Assembly (NCBI RefSeq): GCF_900114205.1
Contig: NZ_FOSH01000004.1
Location: 124,001-188,000 of the forward strand
Direction: 5' to 3'
DNA: 64,000 bases
DNA from: Methylophaga sulfidovorans
GTDB lineage: Bacteria > Pseudomonadota > Gammaproteobacteria > Nitrosococcales > Methylophagaceae
The notes under the pieces are model-generated. The model saw nothing but the letters and a program-made list of their open reading frames with translations. It did not search any database and was not told where the DNA came from. Shown in pieces: positions 40,178-48,022 of this stretch (within the stretch, counting starts at the first letter, position 1; every line of letters begins with the position of its first letter). A program made the translations under genes and the position numbers.

Positions 40178-40221
40178 GAAGTGTTCACGTCTATATAGCG
40201 TCACAGGGTTAAAGGGGCTGC

Positions 40222-42063
40222 ATGAAAGATCAACAATCACGCGTTAAGGAACTGATCGCCTTAGGTAAAGAACGTGGTTATCTCACCTATGGTGAGATTA
40301 ATGATCATCTTCCGGAAGATTTGGTAGATGCTGATCAGGTCGAAGATATTGTCAGCATGTTCAGTGACCTCGGTATTATGGTCCATGAAGATGGCATGGA
40401 TACCGATGAAATGGAGCGTCTTGCTGAAGCGGTTTCGTCAAATGACGAAGTTTCAGATGAAGAAGCTGCCGCTGTTCTAGCAAGCTCTGATGGCGAATTC
40501 GGTCGAACTACTGATCCAGTACGTATGTATATGCGTGAAATGGGTTCGGTAGAACTGTTGACCCGCGAAGGCGAAATTGTCATTGCGAAACGTATTGAAG
40601 CAGGTTTGCGTGAAAGCTTGATGATGCTTTCGACATACCCTGCCTGTATTTCATCATTTCTAGAGTTATATGACGCTGTTGAAGCGGGTGAGATGCGTTT
40701 GAACGAGCTGATAAAAGGCTTTGTTTCTGCAGAAGAGCTTGTGGAAGAACAGGACGATCTCAGCGATACAGATGATGACTCAGATGATGATTCTGATAGC
40801 GATTCAGATGATGACGATGACGATACTGTAGACAATGTCAGTGATGACGATGACTCAGGCGAAATCGATCCTGAAGAAGCACGTGTCCGCTTTGAAGCAT
40901 TAAAAGAAAGTTTTAATGCTTACTTGAAAGCAGAAGGTGAAGAAGCTGAGGCTGCCCGCGAACAAGCTAGTGCACAATTTATGGAGTTTAAACTCACTCC
41001 AAAAACATTGGTTTACCTCAATGATCTGATGAGCGAAACAGTCAGCGAAATCCGTAATCAAGAAAGAATTATTATGGATATCGTGGTTGAACAAGCCCGA
41101 ATGAATCGTCGTGACTTTATCGATTCATTCCAAGGTAATGAAAGTAATGTCAATTGGGCAGATAAGCATATCCGCGCTAAAAAGCATTACTCTTCTACCA
41201 TCAAGAAACATCATGATGAAATTATTGCTGCACAGTCAGTTCTGGCTGAGGTTGCAGAAAGCCGTGGCATGTCAATTTCTGAAATAAAAGAAATTTCACG
41301 CCAAATGTCGATTGCAGAGGCTAAAGCTCGTCGTGCGAAGAAAGAAATGGTCGAGGCGAATTTACGTCTGGTTATTTCTATTGCGAAAAAATATACAAAC
41401 CGTGGCTTGCAGTTCCTGGATTTGATTCAGGAAGGTAATATTGGTCTGATGAAAGCCGTTGATAAATTTGAATATCAACGTGGTTATAAATTCTCAACCT
41501 ATGCAACCTGGTGGATTCGTCAGGCGATCACTCGCTCAATTGCGGATCAGGCTCGCACCATTCGTATTCCAGTTCATATGATTGAGACCATCAATAAACT
41601 GAACCGTGTTGCTCGCCAAATGCTGCAAGAAATGGGGCGTGAACCGACTCCAGATGAGTTGGCAGAACGCGTTGACATGCCTGAAGATAAAGTACGAAAA
41701 GTACTGAAAATCTCCAAAGAGCCAATTTCGATGGAAACACCGATTGGTGATGATGAAGATTCACATTTAGGTGATTTTGTTGAAGATGTGAACGTGATTT
41801 CGCCTTCAGATTCTGCGATAATAGAAGGCTTGCGTGAAGCGACTCAAGGCGTTTTAAACGGTCTGACAGAAAGAGAAGCGAAAGTATTACGTATGCGTTT
41901 TGGTATTGATATGAATACTGATCATACGCTGGAAGAAGTCGGTAAACAGTTTGATGTAACACGTGAACGTATACGTCAGATTGAAGCGAAAGCATTACGT
42001 AAACTTCGTCATCCTTCACGCTCTGATCAATTACGAAGCTTCCTGGATTCAGAAGGTTCGTAA
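40222..42063 (+). CDS. rpoD: Housekeeping RNA polymerase sigma factor RpoD
   Basis: 613 residues. Region 1.1 (about 1-80), region 1.2 ([23 protein letters not shown]), the variable segment, then 2.1-2.4 ([56 protein letters not shown]), region 3 and region 4.2 ([27 protein letters not shown]). In the variable segment residues 178-212 form an unusually dense Asp/Ser stretch. Last protein gene of the operon; tRNA-Ile2 starts 11 bases after its stop. Confidence 0.97.
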   Translation: MKDQQSRVKELIALGKERGYLTYGEINDHLPEDLVDADQVEDIVSMFSDLGIMVHEDGMDTDEMERLAEAVSSNDEVSDEEAAAVLASSDGEFGRTTDPVRMYMREMGSVELLTREGEIVIAKRIEAGLRESLMMLSTYPACISSFLELYDAVEAGEMRLNELIKGFVSAEELVEEQDDLSDTDDDSDDDSDSDSDDDDDDTVDNVSDDDDSGEIDPEEARVRFEALKESFNAYLKAEGEEAEAAREQASAQFMEFKLTPKTLVYLNDLMSETVSEIRNQERIIMDIVVEQARMNRRDFIDSFQGNESNVNWADKHIRAKKHYSSTIKKHHDEIIAAQSVLAEVAESRGMSISEIKEISRQMSIAEAKARRAKKEMVEANLRLVISIAKKYTNRGLQFLDLIQEGNIGLMKAVDKFEYQRGYKFSTYATWWIRQAITRSIADQARTIRIPVHMIETINKLNRVARQMLQEMGREPTPDELAERVDMPEDKVRKVLKISKEPISMETPIGDDEDSHLGDFVEDVNVISPSDSAIIEGLREATQGVLNGLTEREAKVLRMRFGIDMNTDHTLEEVGKQFDVTRERIRQIEAKALRKLRHPSRSDQLRSFLDSEGS

Positions 42064-42074
42064 GCCAGTCAAAA

Positions 42075-42151
42075 GGGCCTATAGCTCAGTTGGTTAGAGC
42101 AGTGGACTCATAATCCATTGGTCCTAGGTTCAAGTCCTAGTGGGCCCACCA
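42075..42151 (+). tRNA. tRNA-Ile2 (anticodon CAT, lysidine-modified) with encoded CCA
   Basis: A 77-base cloverleaf: acceptor GGGCCTA/TGGGCCC, D-arm GCTCAGTTGGTTAGAGC, anticodon loop CTCATAA with CAT at 42109-42111, T-arm CCTAGGTTCAAGTCCTAGT, and a genomic CCA. CAT could mean Met or Ile2. The position directly behind rpoD matches E. coli ileX, and the G-C rich acceptor resembles Ile2 rather than elongator Met, so AUA-reading tRNA-Ile2 is preferred. It is just upstream of an accessory pair. Confidence 0.88.
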
Positions 42152-42159
42152 ATTAAATC

Positions 42160-42197
42160 AAAGCCTTAGCATCAATTATGATGTTAAGGCTTTTTTG
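42160..42197 (+). terminator. Terminator after tRNA-Ile2
   Basis: AAGCCTTAGCATCA and TGATGTTAAGGCTT form a long stem with a small AT loop and are followed by T6. It terminates the rpoD-tRNA transcript. Confidence 0.88.
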
Positions 42198-42208
42198 TTT
42201 GAATGATA

Positions 42209-42229
42209 TGTAGACACAATGTAGACACA
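42209..42229. repeat. Tandem direct repeat TGTAGACACA x2
   Basis: Two exact copies of TGTAGACACA with one base between them (42209-42218, 42220-42229), 58 bases past the tRNA end. I found no protein that explains them. They mark the junction between the conserved operon and the AT-rich accessory genes. Confidence 0.7.
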
Positions 42230-42307
42230 TGGTGATTCACTCAATAAAAGTATAAAATCTCTAACTCTAACTTGTTAATTCATAGTTAAATGACTTAAGG
42301 TTACGAA

Positions 42308-43447
42308 ATGGCCGCATACCAAAGAGCAAATATCAATCCAGAAATCCTTAAATGGGCTATGGTAAGAGCTCGTGTAACCACTGGAGTCTTAGCAAGAAAA
42401 CTAGGTGTAAATGATGCGCATGCGTTGCAGTGGGAACAAGGAGAGTCTCAACCAACTGTCAATCAAGCTAAAAAGATATCAAATGTACTCAGAATTCCCT
42501 ATGGATTCTTTTATCTTCCACAGCCTCCTCATGAAGAATTTCCATTACCTGATCTCAGAACTTTAGGTAGTTTAGATGCTGGCCCTCCTAGTGTTGACCT
42601 AATCGAGATTGTAAGAGAGGCAATCCAAAGAAAAGATTGGTATGAAGACTATCTTGTAGAGCATGGTGCACAAGAACTGGAATTTATCGGTAAATACAGT
42701 CTACAAGATAATGTAAGTGAAGTTGTAAATGATATAAGGCAAACATTAAATGTACCTATCCCATCTTCTGGCACATGGGATAGCTACTATACAACGTTAG
42801 TTAAAGCAATCGAAAATATTGGTGTCCTAGTAATGAGGACAGGTATTGTAGCCGGAAATACTCATAGGCAGTTGAAGGTCAGTGAATTTAGAGGTTTTGC
42901 TATATCAAGTAAAATTGCACCACTAATTTTTATAAATTCTGCTGATGCAGCAACAGCCAGACTATTTACTTTAATCCATGAATTAGCTCATTTATGGATT
43001 AATAGCTCTGGAGTTTCCAATATTTCAGATCATTATGTTCACCCTGAAGAAACCTTTTGCAATAGTGTTGCAGGTGAATTTTTGGTACCAGAAGCAGAGT
43101 TCATAAGTCAGTGGAATGATAACGAACCTCATACCTTAAATTACGCAAGATTAGCTACAAACTTTCATGTGAGTAAACTAGTAATTGCAAAGAGAGCATT
43201 AGACCAAGGCTATATAAGTGATGACGAATATAAGACTTATTATGAGACAGAGTTATATAGCTTCCAGAACTCAAGCTCAAGTGGTGGTAATTATTACACC
43301 ACTACCGGAGCTAAAAATAGTAGAAAATTTTCTGAAGCTGTAATAACGGAAGCACTCAGAGGCTCATTACTTTTAAGAGATGCAGGTAGACTTTTAGGAG
43401 TAGCTCCTAACAGAATAAAGAGATACGCAGAGGAAATCGGAATATGA
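42308..43447 (+). CDS. XRE/ImmA-IrrE fusion, antitoxin/regulator of a DUF4411 pair
   Basis: 379 residues: an N-terminal XRE helix-turn-helix (about 15-65, LARKLGVNDAHALQWEQGESQPT) and a zinc metallopeptidase of the ImmA/IrrE (DUF955) type with H224-E-L-A-H228 and downstream E247/E248. The C-terminal 55 residues hold another helix-turn-helix-like end (LRDAGRLLGVAPNRIKRYAEE). Such fusions partner with DUF4411 PIN-like proteins in toxin-antitoxin-like loci. It overlaps the next gene as ATGA. Composition is more AT-rich than the flanks. Confidence 0.9.
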   Translation: MAAYQRANINPEILKWAMVRARVTTGVLARKLGVNDAHALQWEQGESQPTVNQAKKISNVLRIPYGFFYLPQPPHEEFPLPDLRTLGSLDAGPPSVDLIEIVREAIQRKDWYEDYLVEHGAQELEFIGKYSLQDNVSEVVNDIRQTLNVPIPSSGTWDSYYTTLVKAIENIGVLVMRTGIVAGNTHRQLKVSEFRGFAISSKIAPLIFINSADAATARLFTLIHELAHLWINSSGVSNISDHYVHPEETFCNSVAGEFLVPEAEFISQWNDNEPHTLNYARLATNFHVSKLVIAKRALDQGYISDDEYKTYYETELYSFQNSSSSGGNYYTTTGAKNSRKFSEAVITEALRGSLLLRDAGRLLGVAPNRIKRYAEEIGI

Positions 43448-43937
43448 AGTATTTAATGGACTCAAATACGTTTATTGAAGCAAAAACCGATATTACAGTA
43501 TGAAAGTATGCCCTGGATTTTGGAGTTGGTTAGAAAATAATAACCAAACTGAAAAAGTTCTGAGTATTGATTACATAAGAGATGAATTATCAAAAGGTAA
43601 CGATGAGTTTACTGACTGGGCAGAAGATAATAAAGGTTTTTTTCTGAGCTGTGATGATATTGATACACAGACAAGGTATGCAGAGGTAGCAGCATATGCA
43701 AGTACCTTAAATATGAATGCGGGTGCATTGGATGAATTTCTTGGTATTGCCGATTCATGGTTAATTGCAAAAGCATTAACACTCGAAGATGCTGTAATAG
43801 TTACTCATGAAAAAAAAGATCCAAATATTAAGAGAAAAATATTAATTCCTAATGTTTGTGAACATTTTGGACAGAAATATATTAATACTTTTGAGCTATT
43901 AGAATCTTGTGAAGCAAAATTTATTTTAGCTGCTTAA
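43444..43937 (+). pseudogene. DUF4411 PIN-like toxin gene with a -1 frameshift
   Basis: The start MKYLMDSNTFIEAK (from 43444) matches the beginning of DUF4411 proteins and ends at a TGA (43501-43503) after 19 codons. The -1 frame continues N-R-Y-Y-S-M-K-V-C-P-G-F-W-S-W-L and runs to 43937, carrying the rest of the family: LSIDYIRDELSKGNDE, WLIAKALTLEDAVIVTHEK. The frames join if the AAAAA run at 43482-43486 had one more A. So the gene is broken, miscalled, or read by slippage. The downstream part alone (ATG at 43500) would lack the first acidic PIN residue D6. Confidence 0.85.
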
Positions 43938-44261
43938 ACTTCATTTTTCCGTATAGTTATTGACAGAACTCCAAGCGGCCTGTTCATAAGGCTACACTGA
44001 TTCTTCTCTTTTTTATCTTCCAGTCTAGATTTCTACTAATAACAGCATGTTGCTCATCGGTAACTCTGAATATATGCTCAATGATTGGGTCACCAGATTT
44101 TCTTTGATCCACTACTCCATGTTAAATATCGTTAGGACGACTAAATAATCATAAATAATTCACACAATATTGATTATCGTCATTTTTAAGTTAGATGCAG
44201 TTGTGAAGCCAATAAACTGTTGGCACAGTATGAATTTTATATTTCTTGAATGAGAGTGCTT
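43938..44261. other. 324-base gap with no convincing gene
   Basis: AT-rich sequence between the DUF4411 gene and pdxH. A 42-codon minus-strand frame (GTG at 44112 to TGA at 43984) is open and preceded by GGAG, but I recognise nothing in it and it is too short to accept as a gene. No terminator hairpin, tRNA fragment or attachment repeat is evident. The region may be remnant sequence from the acquisition of the toxin-antitoxin pair. Confidence 0.5.
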
Positions 44262-44909
44262 ATGAATGATGATTTAGGCTTGTCGGATATAAGAACAAGC
44301 TATCAAAAGGGTTCTCTTGAAGAGTTGAAAATTGCAGATGAGCCTATAAGCCAGTTCAGAGCGTGGTTAGCTGAGGCCATAGACAAAGGCATAAATGAAG
44401 CTAATGCGATGACGCTAGCTACTGTTGACGAGCAGGGGCGACCATCAAGTCGACCTGTTTTGATAAAAGGGTTTGATGAGAAAGGTATTGTTTGGTTTAC
44501 CAATTATCAGAGCAGAAAGGGTCAACATTTGGCTGTAAATCCATATGCTTCATTACAGTTTTTCTGGCCTGAGTTAGAACGTGTTATCCGAATTGAGGGA
44601 AAGGTTGAGAAACTGGAAGACGCTGATTCGGATAGTTATTACGCATCAAGGCCACTCACTCATCGGATTGGTGCATGGGCGTCACCACAAAGTCAGGTGA
44701 TTGATAGTCGAAAAGTAATTGTAGAACAAGCATCTAAATATGCTTTGAAGTATGGTTTAACACCGCCGCGGCCTGAACATTGGGGTGGTTACAGACTTGT
44801 ACCGGATTATTGGGAGTTTTGGCAGGGAAGGCTAAGTCGTTTACATGATCGCATTTCGTATAGCCTCAGCTCTGAGCATCAGTGGGTAAAACACCGCCTG
44901 GCACCATAA
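44262..44909 (+). CDS. pdxH: Pyridoxamine 5'-phosphate oxidase
   Basis: 215 residues from the ATG at 44262 (GAGAG seven bases upstream; a second ATG lies four codons before). FMN split-barrel enzyme: [44 protein letters not shown], and the C-terminal [19 protein letters not shown] are the family signatures. It oxidises PNP/PMP to pyridoxal 5'-phosphate. It is chromosomal in style and marks the end of the accessory insertion. Confidence 0.96.
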   Translation: MNDDLGLSDIRTSYQKGSLEELKIADEPISQFRAWLAEAIDKGINEANAMTLATVDEQGRPSSRPVLIKGFDEKGIVWFTNYQSRKGQHLAVNPYASLQFFWPELERVIRIEGKVEKLEDADSDSYYASRPLTHRIGAWASPQSQVIDSRKVIVEQASKYALKYGLTPPRPEHWGGYRLVPDYWEFWQGRLSRLHDRISYSLSSEHQWVKHRLAP

Positions 44910-45042
44910 AGATAATCGAAAAATGTGAGCTAACGCATACTTTAGAATGTTTATATTTAACTTTTTTGATTGGTTGACGTTAGCATGGTTGTGAGGTGAT
45001 TGGTTTCAGTTCTCACGTTTATTGCTCCTTCTAATTTTAGTT

Positions 45043-45073
45043 AAGCTAGGTTTTTTTACCTAGCTTTTTTTTG
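45043..45073 (+). terminator. Terminator on the plus strand
   Basis: AAGCTAGGT and ACCTAGCTT form a nine-base-pair stem with a T loop and end in eight T. It lies 134 bases past the pdxH stop. Confidence 0.85.
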
Positions 45074-45075
45074 CT

Positions 45076-45101
45076 CAAAAAAAAGCCCCGATTAAGGGGC
45101 T
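45076..45101 (-). terminator. Terminator on the minus strand, after the entericidin-like gene
   Basis: AGCCCC/GGGGCT stem preceded on the plus strand by eight A, that is, followed by eight U in the minus transcript. It closes the Crp/Fnr regulator-entericidin unit and stands back to back with the plus-strand terminator. Confidence 0.85.
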
Positions 45102-45126
45102 GAGAGTAAAAAATAGGATGGAACCA

Positions 45127-45267
45127 TTAATAATCTTTATGTTTTGCTGCAGAGTCTTCTATAGCATCACCAGCTGATTCAACGTCTTTGCCAACACCTT
45201 CCATCGTATTGCAGGCTGATAAAAATAATGTCAGTGTTAAAGGGATTAATAAAGCTACAAGTTTCAT
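45127..45267 (-). CDS. Entericidin A/B-like lipoprotein (copy 1)
   Basis: A 46-residue micro-protein: a hydrophobic signal, lipobox LSAC (Cys19), then NTMEGVGKDVESAGDAIEDSA, the entericidin pattern. AGGAGG lies five bases before the second of two adjacent ATGs. Entericidins are small membrane lipoproteins linked to stationary-phase and osmotic stress, one acting as bacteriolytic toxin and the other as antidote in E. coli. It follows the Crp/Fnr regulator gene by 15 bases on the same strand. Confidence 0.88.
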   Translation of the reverse strand: MKLVALLIPLTLTLFLSACNTMEGVGKDVESAGDAIEDSAAKHKDY

Positions 45268-45282
45268 CATGACCTCCTAGTG

Positions 45283-46035
45283 TTATTGTTTAGTGGGTTT
45301 ATTCAATCTGGTCCAGTCTGGATAAGTATCAAGATATGTTCTATCAAATCCTGATAGATCAATTAAGCCATCCAGATTGTTAATTTCTATTTGTCCGTTT
45401 TTATTATCTATTAAACCTAAGTCACGTAAGTATTTGAATGTTCGACTAACATGAACAGATGCAATACCCAGCGTATCACCAATAATGCTCTGATTCATAG
45501 GTAAATGAAACTCACATGCTCGCTGGTGTAATCTAACCTTCATTTCAACAATAAAATGTGCCAGACGCTCAGCAGCATTTCGTCTACCTATATTGACTAT
45601 TCTTTCAATCAGCATCGCTTGTTCTCTTGCCATGATCAGAAAGAATAAATCAGTGAGTCTTGGCGACTTTTCAAAAATCTCTGTCAGCCTTTGTTTAGGG
45701 AATGGACATGCTTCTATTGGTGTCAAAGCTCTGAATTCAGTCAAAGAATGACTAAGACCAATTTCCCTTAAGCCTATGATCTGACCCGGTAGAAAAATAT
45801 CAAGAATTTGTCGTTGACCATCTGCCATGGTCTTAATAGCACAAGCCCAACCAGATCTCAGGGTATAAAAACGATCACTGTACTCGCCTGCAAACGTTAG
45901 TCTCTCACCAGAGTCAAACTTGCGAGCATCCCTTTCAAGAGCTGCAAGAAGATTTACTTCTGACTCTGATAATTCGACCATTTTTTCAAATTGACGAACA
46001 ATACAACTATCCGTATCGCTGATAACAGATTCCAT
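45283..46035 (-). CDS. Crp/Fnr-family regulator without an iron-sulfur motif
   Basis: About 250 residues from the ATG at 46035, with an effector beta-roll (about 45-130: FAGEYSDRFYTLRSGWACAIKTMADGQRQILDIFLPGQIIG) and a C-terminal Crp helix-turn-helix (NQSIIGDTLGIASVHVSRTFKYL). It lacks the N-terminal cysteine cluster of the fnr at 4002. It belongs to a subgroup common near DUF1328 and envelope-stress genes. Its targets are probably the neighbours here; a 14-base palindrome at 46352-46365 is a candidate operator. Confidence 0.86.
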   Translation of the reverse strand: MESVISDTDSCIVRQFEKMVELSESEVNLLAALERDARKFDSGERLTFAGEYSDRFYTLRSGWACAIKTMADGQRQILDIFLPGQIIGLREIGLSHSLTEFRALTPIEACPFPKQRLTEIFEKSPRLTDLFFLIMAREQAMLIERIVNIGRRNAAERLAHFIVEMKVRLHQRACEFHLPMNQSIIGDTLGIASVHVSRTFKYLRDLGLIDNKNGQIEINNLDGLIDLSGFDRTYLDTYPDWTRLNKPTKQ

Positions 46036-46125
46036 GAAGACTCGCTTAAATAATGTCAATCAAAGAGACTTTCTTGAATGAGTAATCACCGATTAAGAAT
46101 GTCCGTATTTGGGGAGAATATACGC

Positions 46126-46290
46126 CTACATGGGAGGACGTCTACCCGTGATGAAGAAAATGAGAGCGAGCACTAAACCGATGACAAAAAGTATCCAAGC
46201 AATATGGGTTGCAGTACCTGCAACACCGCTTAAACCCAGTGCACCAGCAATAATACCGATGATTAAAAACGTCAATGCCCAACTTAACAT
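46126..46290 (-). CDS. DUF1328 family small membrane protein (YtjA type)
   Basis: 54 residues, two membrane helices: [25 protein letters not shown] and [22 protein letters not shown] match DUF1328. AAGGAAG precedes the ATG. Function unknown; the family is induced by stress in several bacteria. An open frame on the plus strand over the same bases is a shadow. Confidence 0.9.
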   Translation of the reverse strand: MLSWALTFLIIGIIAGALGLSGVAGTATHIAWILFVIGLVLALIFFITGRRPPM

Positions 46291-46351
46291 ATCTATCTTC
46301 CTTTATAGTGAATGGGAATGAATACGATATGTGTATTTCATTGCCTCGTCT

Positions 46352-46365
46352 TTAACATATGTTAA
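46352..46365. promoter_or_regulatory. 14-base palindrome, candidate operator
   Basis: TTAACATATGTTAA is perfectly symmetric and lies 62 bases upstream of the DUF1328 start, in the divergent gap to the acidic lipoprotein gene. Its symmetry is that of a dimeric Crp/Fnr-type site, though it does not match the FNR or CRP consensus. Confidence 0.5.
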
Positions 46366-46553
46366 GGCGATAGGGATAAATCAACGATAGCTTAGATAAG
46401 AAAGTGAGAAACAATGAGTATTTCCGATATATACTTTTTTGCTTATAGATCGCTTTTAATGTCACTATGACAGAACAAATGTAGCAAAACGTTTGTCAGC
46501 ATAATGGTGTAGAGAATATTTTATTCAACCCAAATCAAAATGGAGATGTAAGT

Positions 46554-46799
46554 ATGAAATCAATGAGTCAATCAAAATCTTTTCCAATGATCTGCCGAGC
46601 ATTACTTATTATGTTTGCTTTCACTGGAGTTGGGTTACTTGCAGCCTGTGACAGCGATGATGGTCCAGCAGAAAAAATGGGTGAAAAAATTGATAACACG
46701 GTCGAAGATGCCGGTAATGCAATTGATAATGCTGCAGACGATGCTGGTGATGCTATTGAAGATTCAGCTGATAAAGCTGAAGATGCAATGGATAAATAG
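46554..46799 (+). CDS. Small acidic lipoprotein with repeats
   Basis: 81 residues: a signal with lipobox LLAAC (Cys32), then a repetitive tail KIDNTVEDAGNAIDNAADDAGDAIEDSADKAEDAMDK, an eleven-residue-type amphipathic repeat rich in D, A and E. GGAG precedes the ATG by eight bases. Resembles an extended entericidin tail; probably a stress-induced envelope protein, function unknown. First gene of a plus-strand trio with DUF883 and YqjE-like proteins. Confidence 0.8.
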   Translation: MKSMSQSKSFPMICRALLIMFAFTGVGLLAACDSDDGPAEKMGEKIDNTVEDAGNAIDNAADDAGDAIEDSADKAEDAMDK

Positions 46800-46854
46800 T
46801 TGCCACGGAAAATAGTCTCGACGATAGATTCAAACTAATCAATAGGAGATAAAC

Positions 46855-47127
46855 ATGGCTACACAAACAACTAATCAAGAATTACAAGAACAGCTGGATG
46901 CATTACGTAAAGATTTTGCAGAGGTCGCCAGCACATTAAAAAGCCTGACATCAGAATATGCACAGCAAGGCCAAGATAAAGTTAAGGCTGCTGCTCAGCA
47001 AGCCCAACAGCAAGCGAAGGAGTCTTTCGCTCGAGCACAGGGTGAAGTTGAGGCGCATCCATATACCAGTATGGCCGTTGCTTTTGGTATTGGTCTGGTC
47101 ATTGGTAAAGTATTGGATAGAAAATAA
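46855..47127 (+). CDS. DUF883 family protein (ElaB/YqjD type)
   Basis: 90 residues: a long helix rich in Q and A (about 8-65), then EAHPYTSMAVAFGIGLVIGKVLD, the C-terminal membrane helix typical of DUF883. Relatives in E. coli bind ribosomes and the inner membrane in stationary phase. AGGAG precedes the ATG. The next gene is YqjE-like, repeating the yqjD-yqjE order. Confidence 0.88.
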   Translation: MATQTTNQELQEQLDALRKDFAEVASTLKSLTSEYAQQGQDKVKAAAQQAQQQAKESFARAQGEVEAHPYTSMAVAFGIGLVIGKVLDRK

Positions 47128-47159
47128 CCGTATCCAATCTAACTGAGAAGAAGGTAACG

Positions 47160-47603
47160 ATGAGTCTGTTTTCAAGAATACAAATCACCACATTAGCTTA
47201 TGCTCTGGCTATTATTATGGGCTTGTTCGCTTTTGGTTTTGCTGGTGTTGCAGGCTACACGGCTCTCAACGATTTTTTTGAACCGCAGCTGGCTGCTCTG
47301 TTGACAGCCATTGCTTACCTTCTACTGGCGTTACTGATTTTAGCTGTAGCAAAGATATTGAATCGGCCAGCAGAAAAGGCTTCTTTGCGTTACAGAGAGG
47401 GGCAAACGAGCAGTACTCAACAAGCCGATGAATTACAAATGATTCTGGAAAAACTTTCTGATCCGGTGCTTGCGGATTTAATTAAAAAACATCCAGGAAA
47501 GTCTTTGGCGACGACATTGGCTGCTGGTGTGATATTTGGCTACAGTCAAGAAGCTAGAACGATCGTCAAGTCCGCTTTTAAGCAGTATTTTGATGAAACG
47601 TAA
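47160..47603 (+). CDS. YqjE/holin-like inner membrane protein
   Basis: 147 residues with two membrane helices (about 11-35 and 43-66), then a soluble helical tail and a possible C-terminal hydrophobic segment (LATTLAAGVIFGYS). It resembles the phage-holin-like/DUF1469 group to which YqjE belongs. Assignment rests on topology and on its position behind DUF883, so it is moderate. Ends at a terminator. Confidence 0.72.
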   Translation: MSLFSRIQITTLAYALAIIMGLFAFGFAGVAGYTALNDFFEPQLAALLTAIAYLLLALLILAVAKILNRPAEKASLRYREGQTSSTQQADELQMILEKLSDPVLADLIKKHPGKSLATTLAAGVIFGYSQEARTIVKSAFKQYFDET

Positions 47604-47627
47604 TTTCTAAGCTAGGTAGTTTAGTAA

Positions 47628-47656
47628 AAAAAGCCTCAATTTATTGAGGCTTTTTT
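47628..47656. terminator. Bidirectional terminator
   Basis: AAGCCTCAA and TTGAGGCTT form a nine-base-pair stem with a four-base loop, flanked by A and T runs. It separates the plus-strand stress trio from the convergent second entericidin gene. Confidence 0.9.
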
Positions 47657-47657
47657 A

Positions 47658-47798
47658 TTAATATCCTTTGTTATCACTGGCACTTTTTTCCAGAGCGTCA
47701 CCTGCTGCTCCGACATCTTTGCCAATACCTTCCATCGTGTTACAACCACTCAGAAATAAGACAAAACAAATAGATAGTAAAACGGCGAAAGGTTTCAT
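47658..47798 (-). CDS. Entericidin A/B-like lipoprotein (copy 2)
   Basis: 46 residues, same length as copy 1: signal with lipobox LSGC (Cys19), then NTMEGIGKDVGAAGDALEKSA. Eleven residues after the Cys are nearly identical to copy 1. CAGGAGC precedes the ATG. It lies at the right edge of the stress cluster, convergent to the YqjE-like gene. Confidence 0.88.
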   Translation of the reverse strand: MKPFAVLLSICFVLFLSGCNTMEGIGKDVGAAGDALEKSASDNKGY

Positions 47799-47872
47799 AA
47801 ATGCTCCTGGATTTTTATCAGGGCATAAAATTACCACAACTATAAAAAAATAGAGAACCCTTTTCTTGACGA

Positions 47873-47894
47873 TACTGTCACGCTGGTCACAGTA
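47873..47894. promoter_or_regulatory. Inverted repeat upstream of the molybdenum hydroxylase operon
   Basis: TACTGTCAC and GTCACAGTA face each other across GCTG; the outer six bases are perfectly symmetric and one inner pair mismatches. A further TACTGT starts at 47893. It lies about 130 bases before the operon start in a 224-base gap, a reasonable place for an operator. No regulator gene is adjacent. Confidence 0.4.
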
Positions 47895-48022
47895 CTGTAT
47901 TGATATGAACTAATACTATCAGTAACAGTCATGTATAATAAATAATAATTAGCCAGCTAACTATATCTGGCTGTATTGATAAAATAACTAACCATACTCG
48001 GATCAGAATTAGGATTATTCAA

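Noticed and set aside
40335-40835. Serine-rich minus-strand protein opposite rpoD
   Set aside because: The serine runs are the complement of Asp and Glu codons of the sigma factor; no start signal or family match.
46109-46321. Plus-strand protein of 70 residues over the DUF1328 gene
   Set aside because: The opposite strand encodes a recognisable DUF1328 protein with a ribosome site; the plus frame has no such support.
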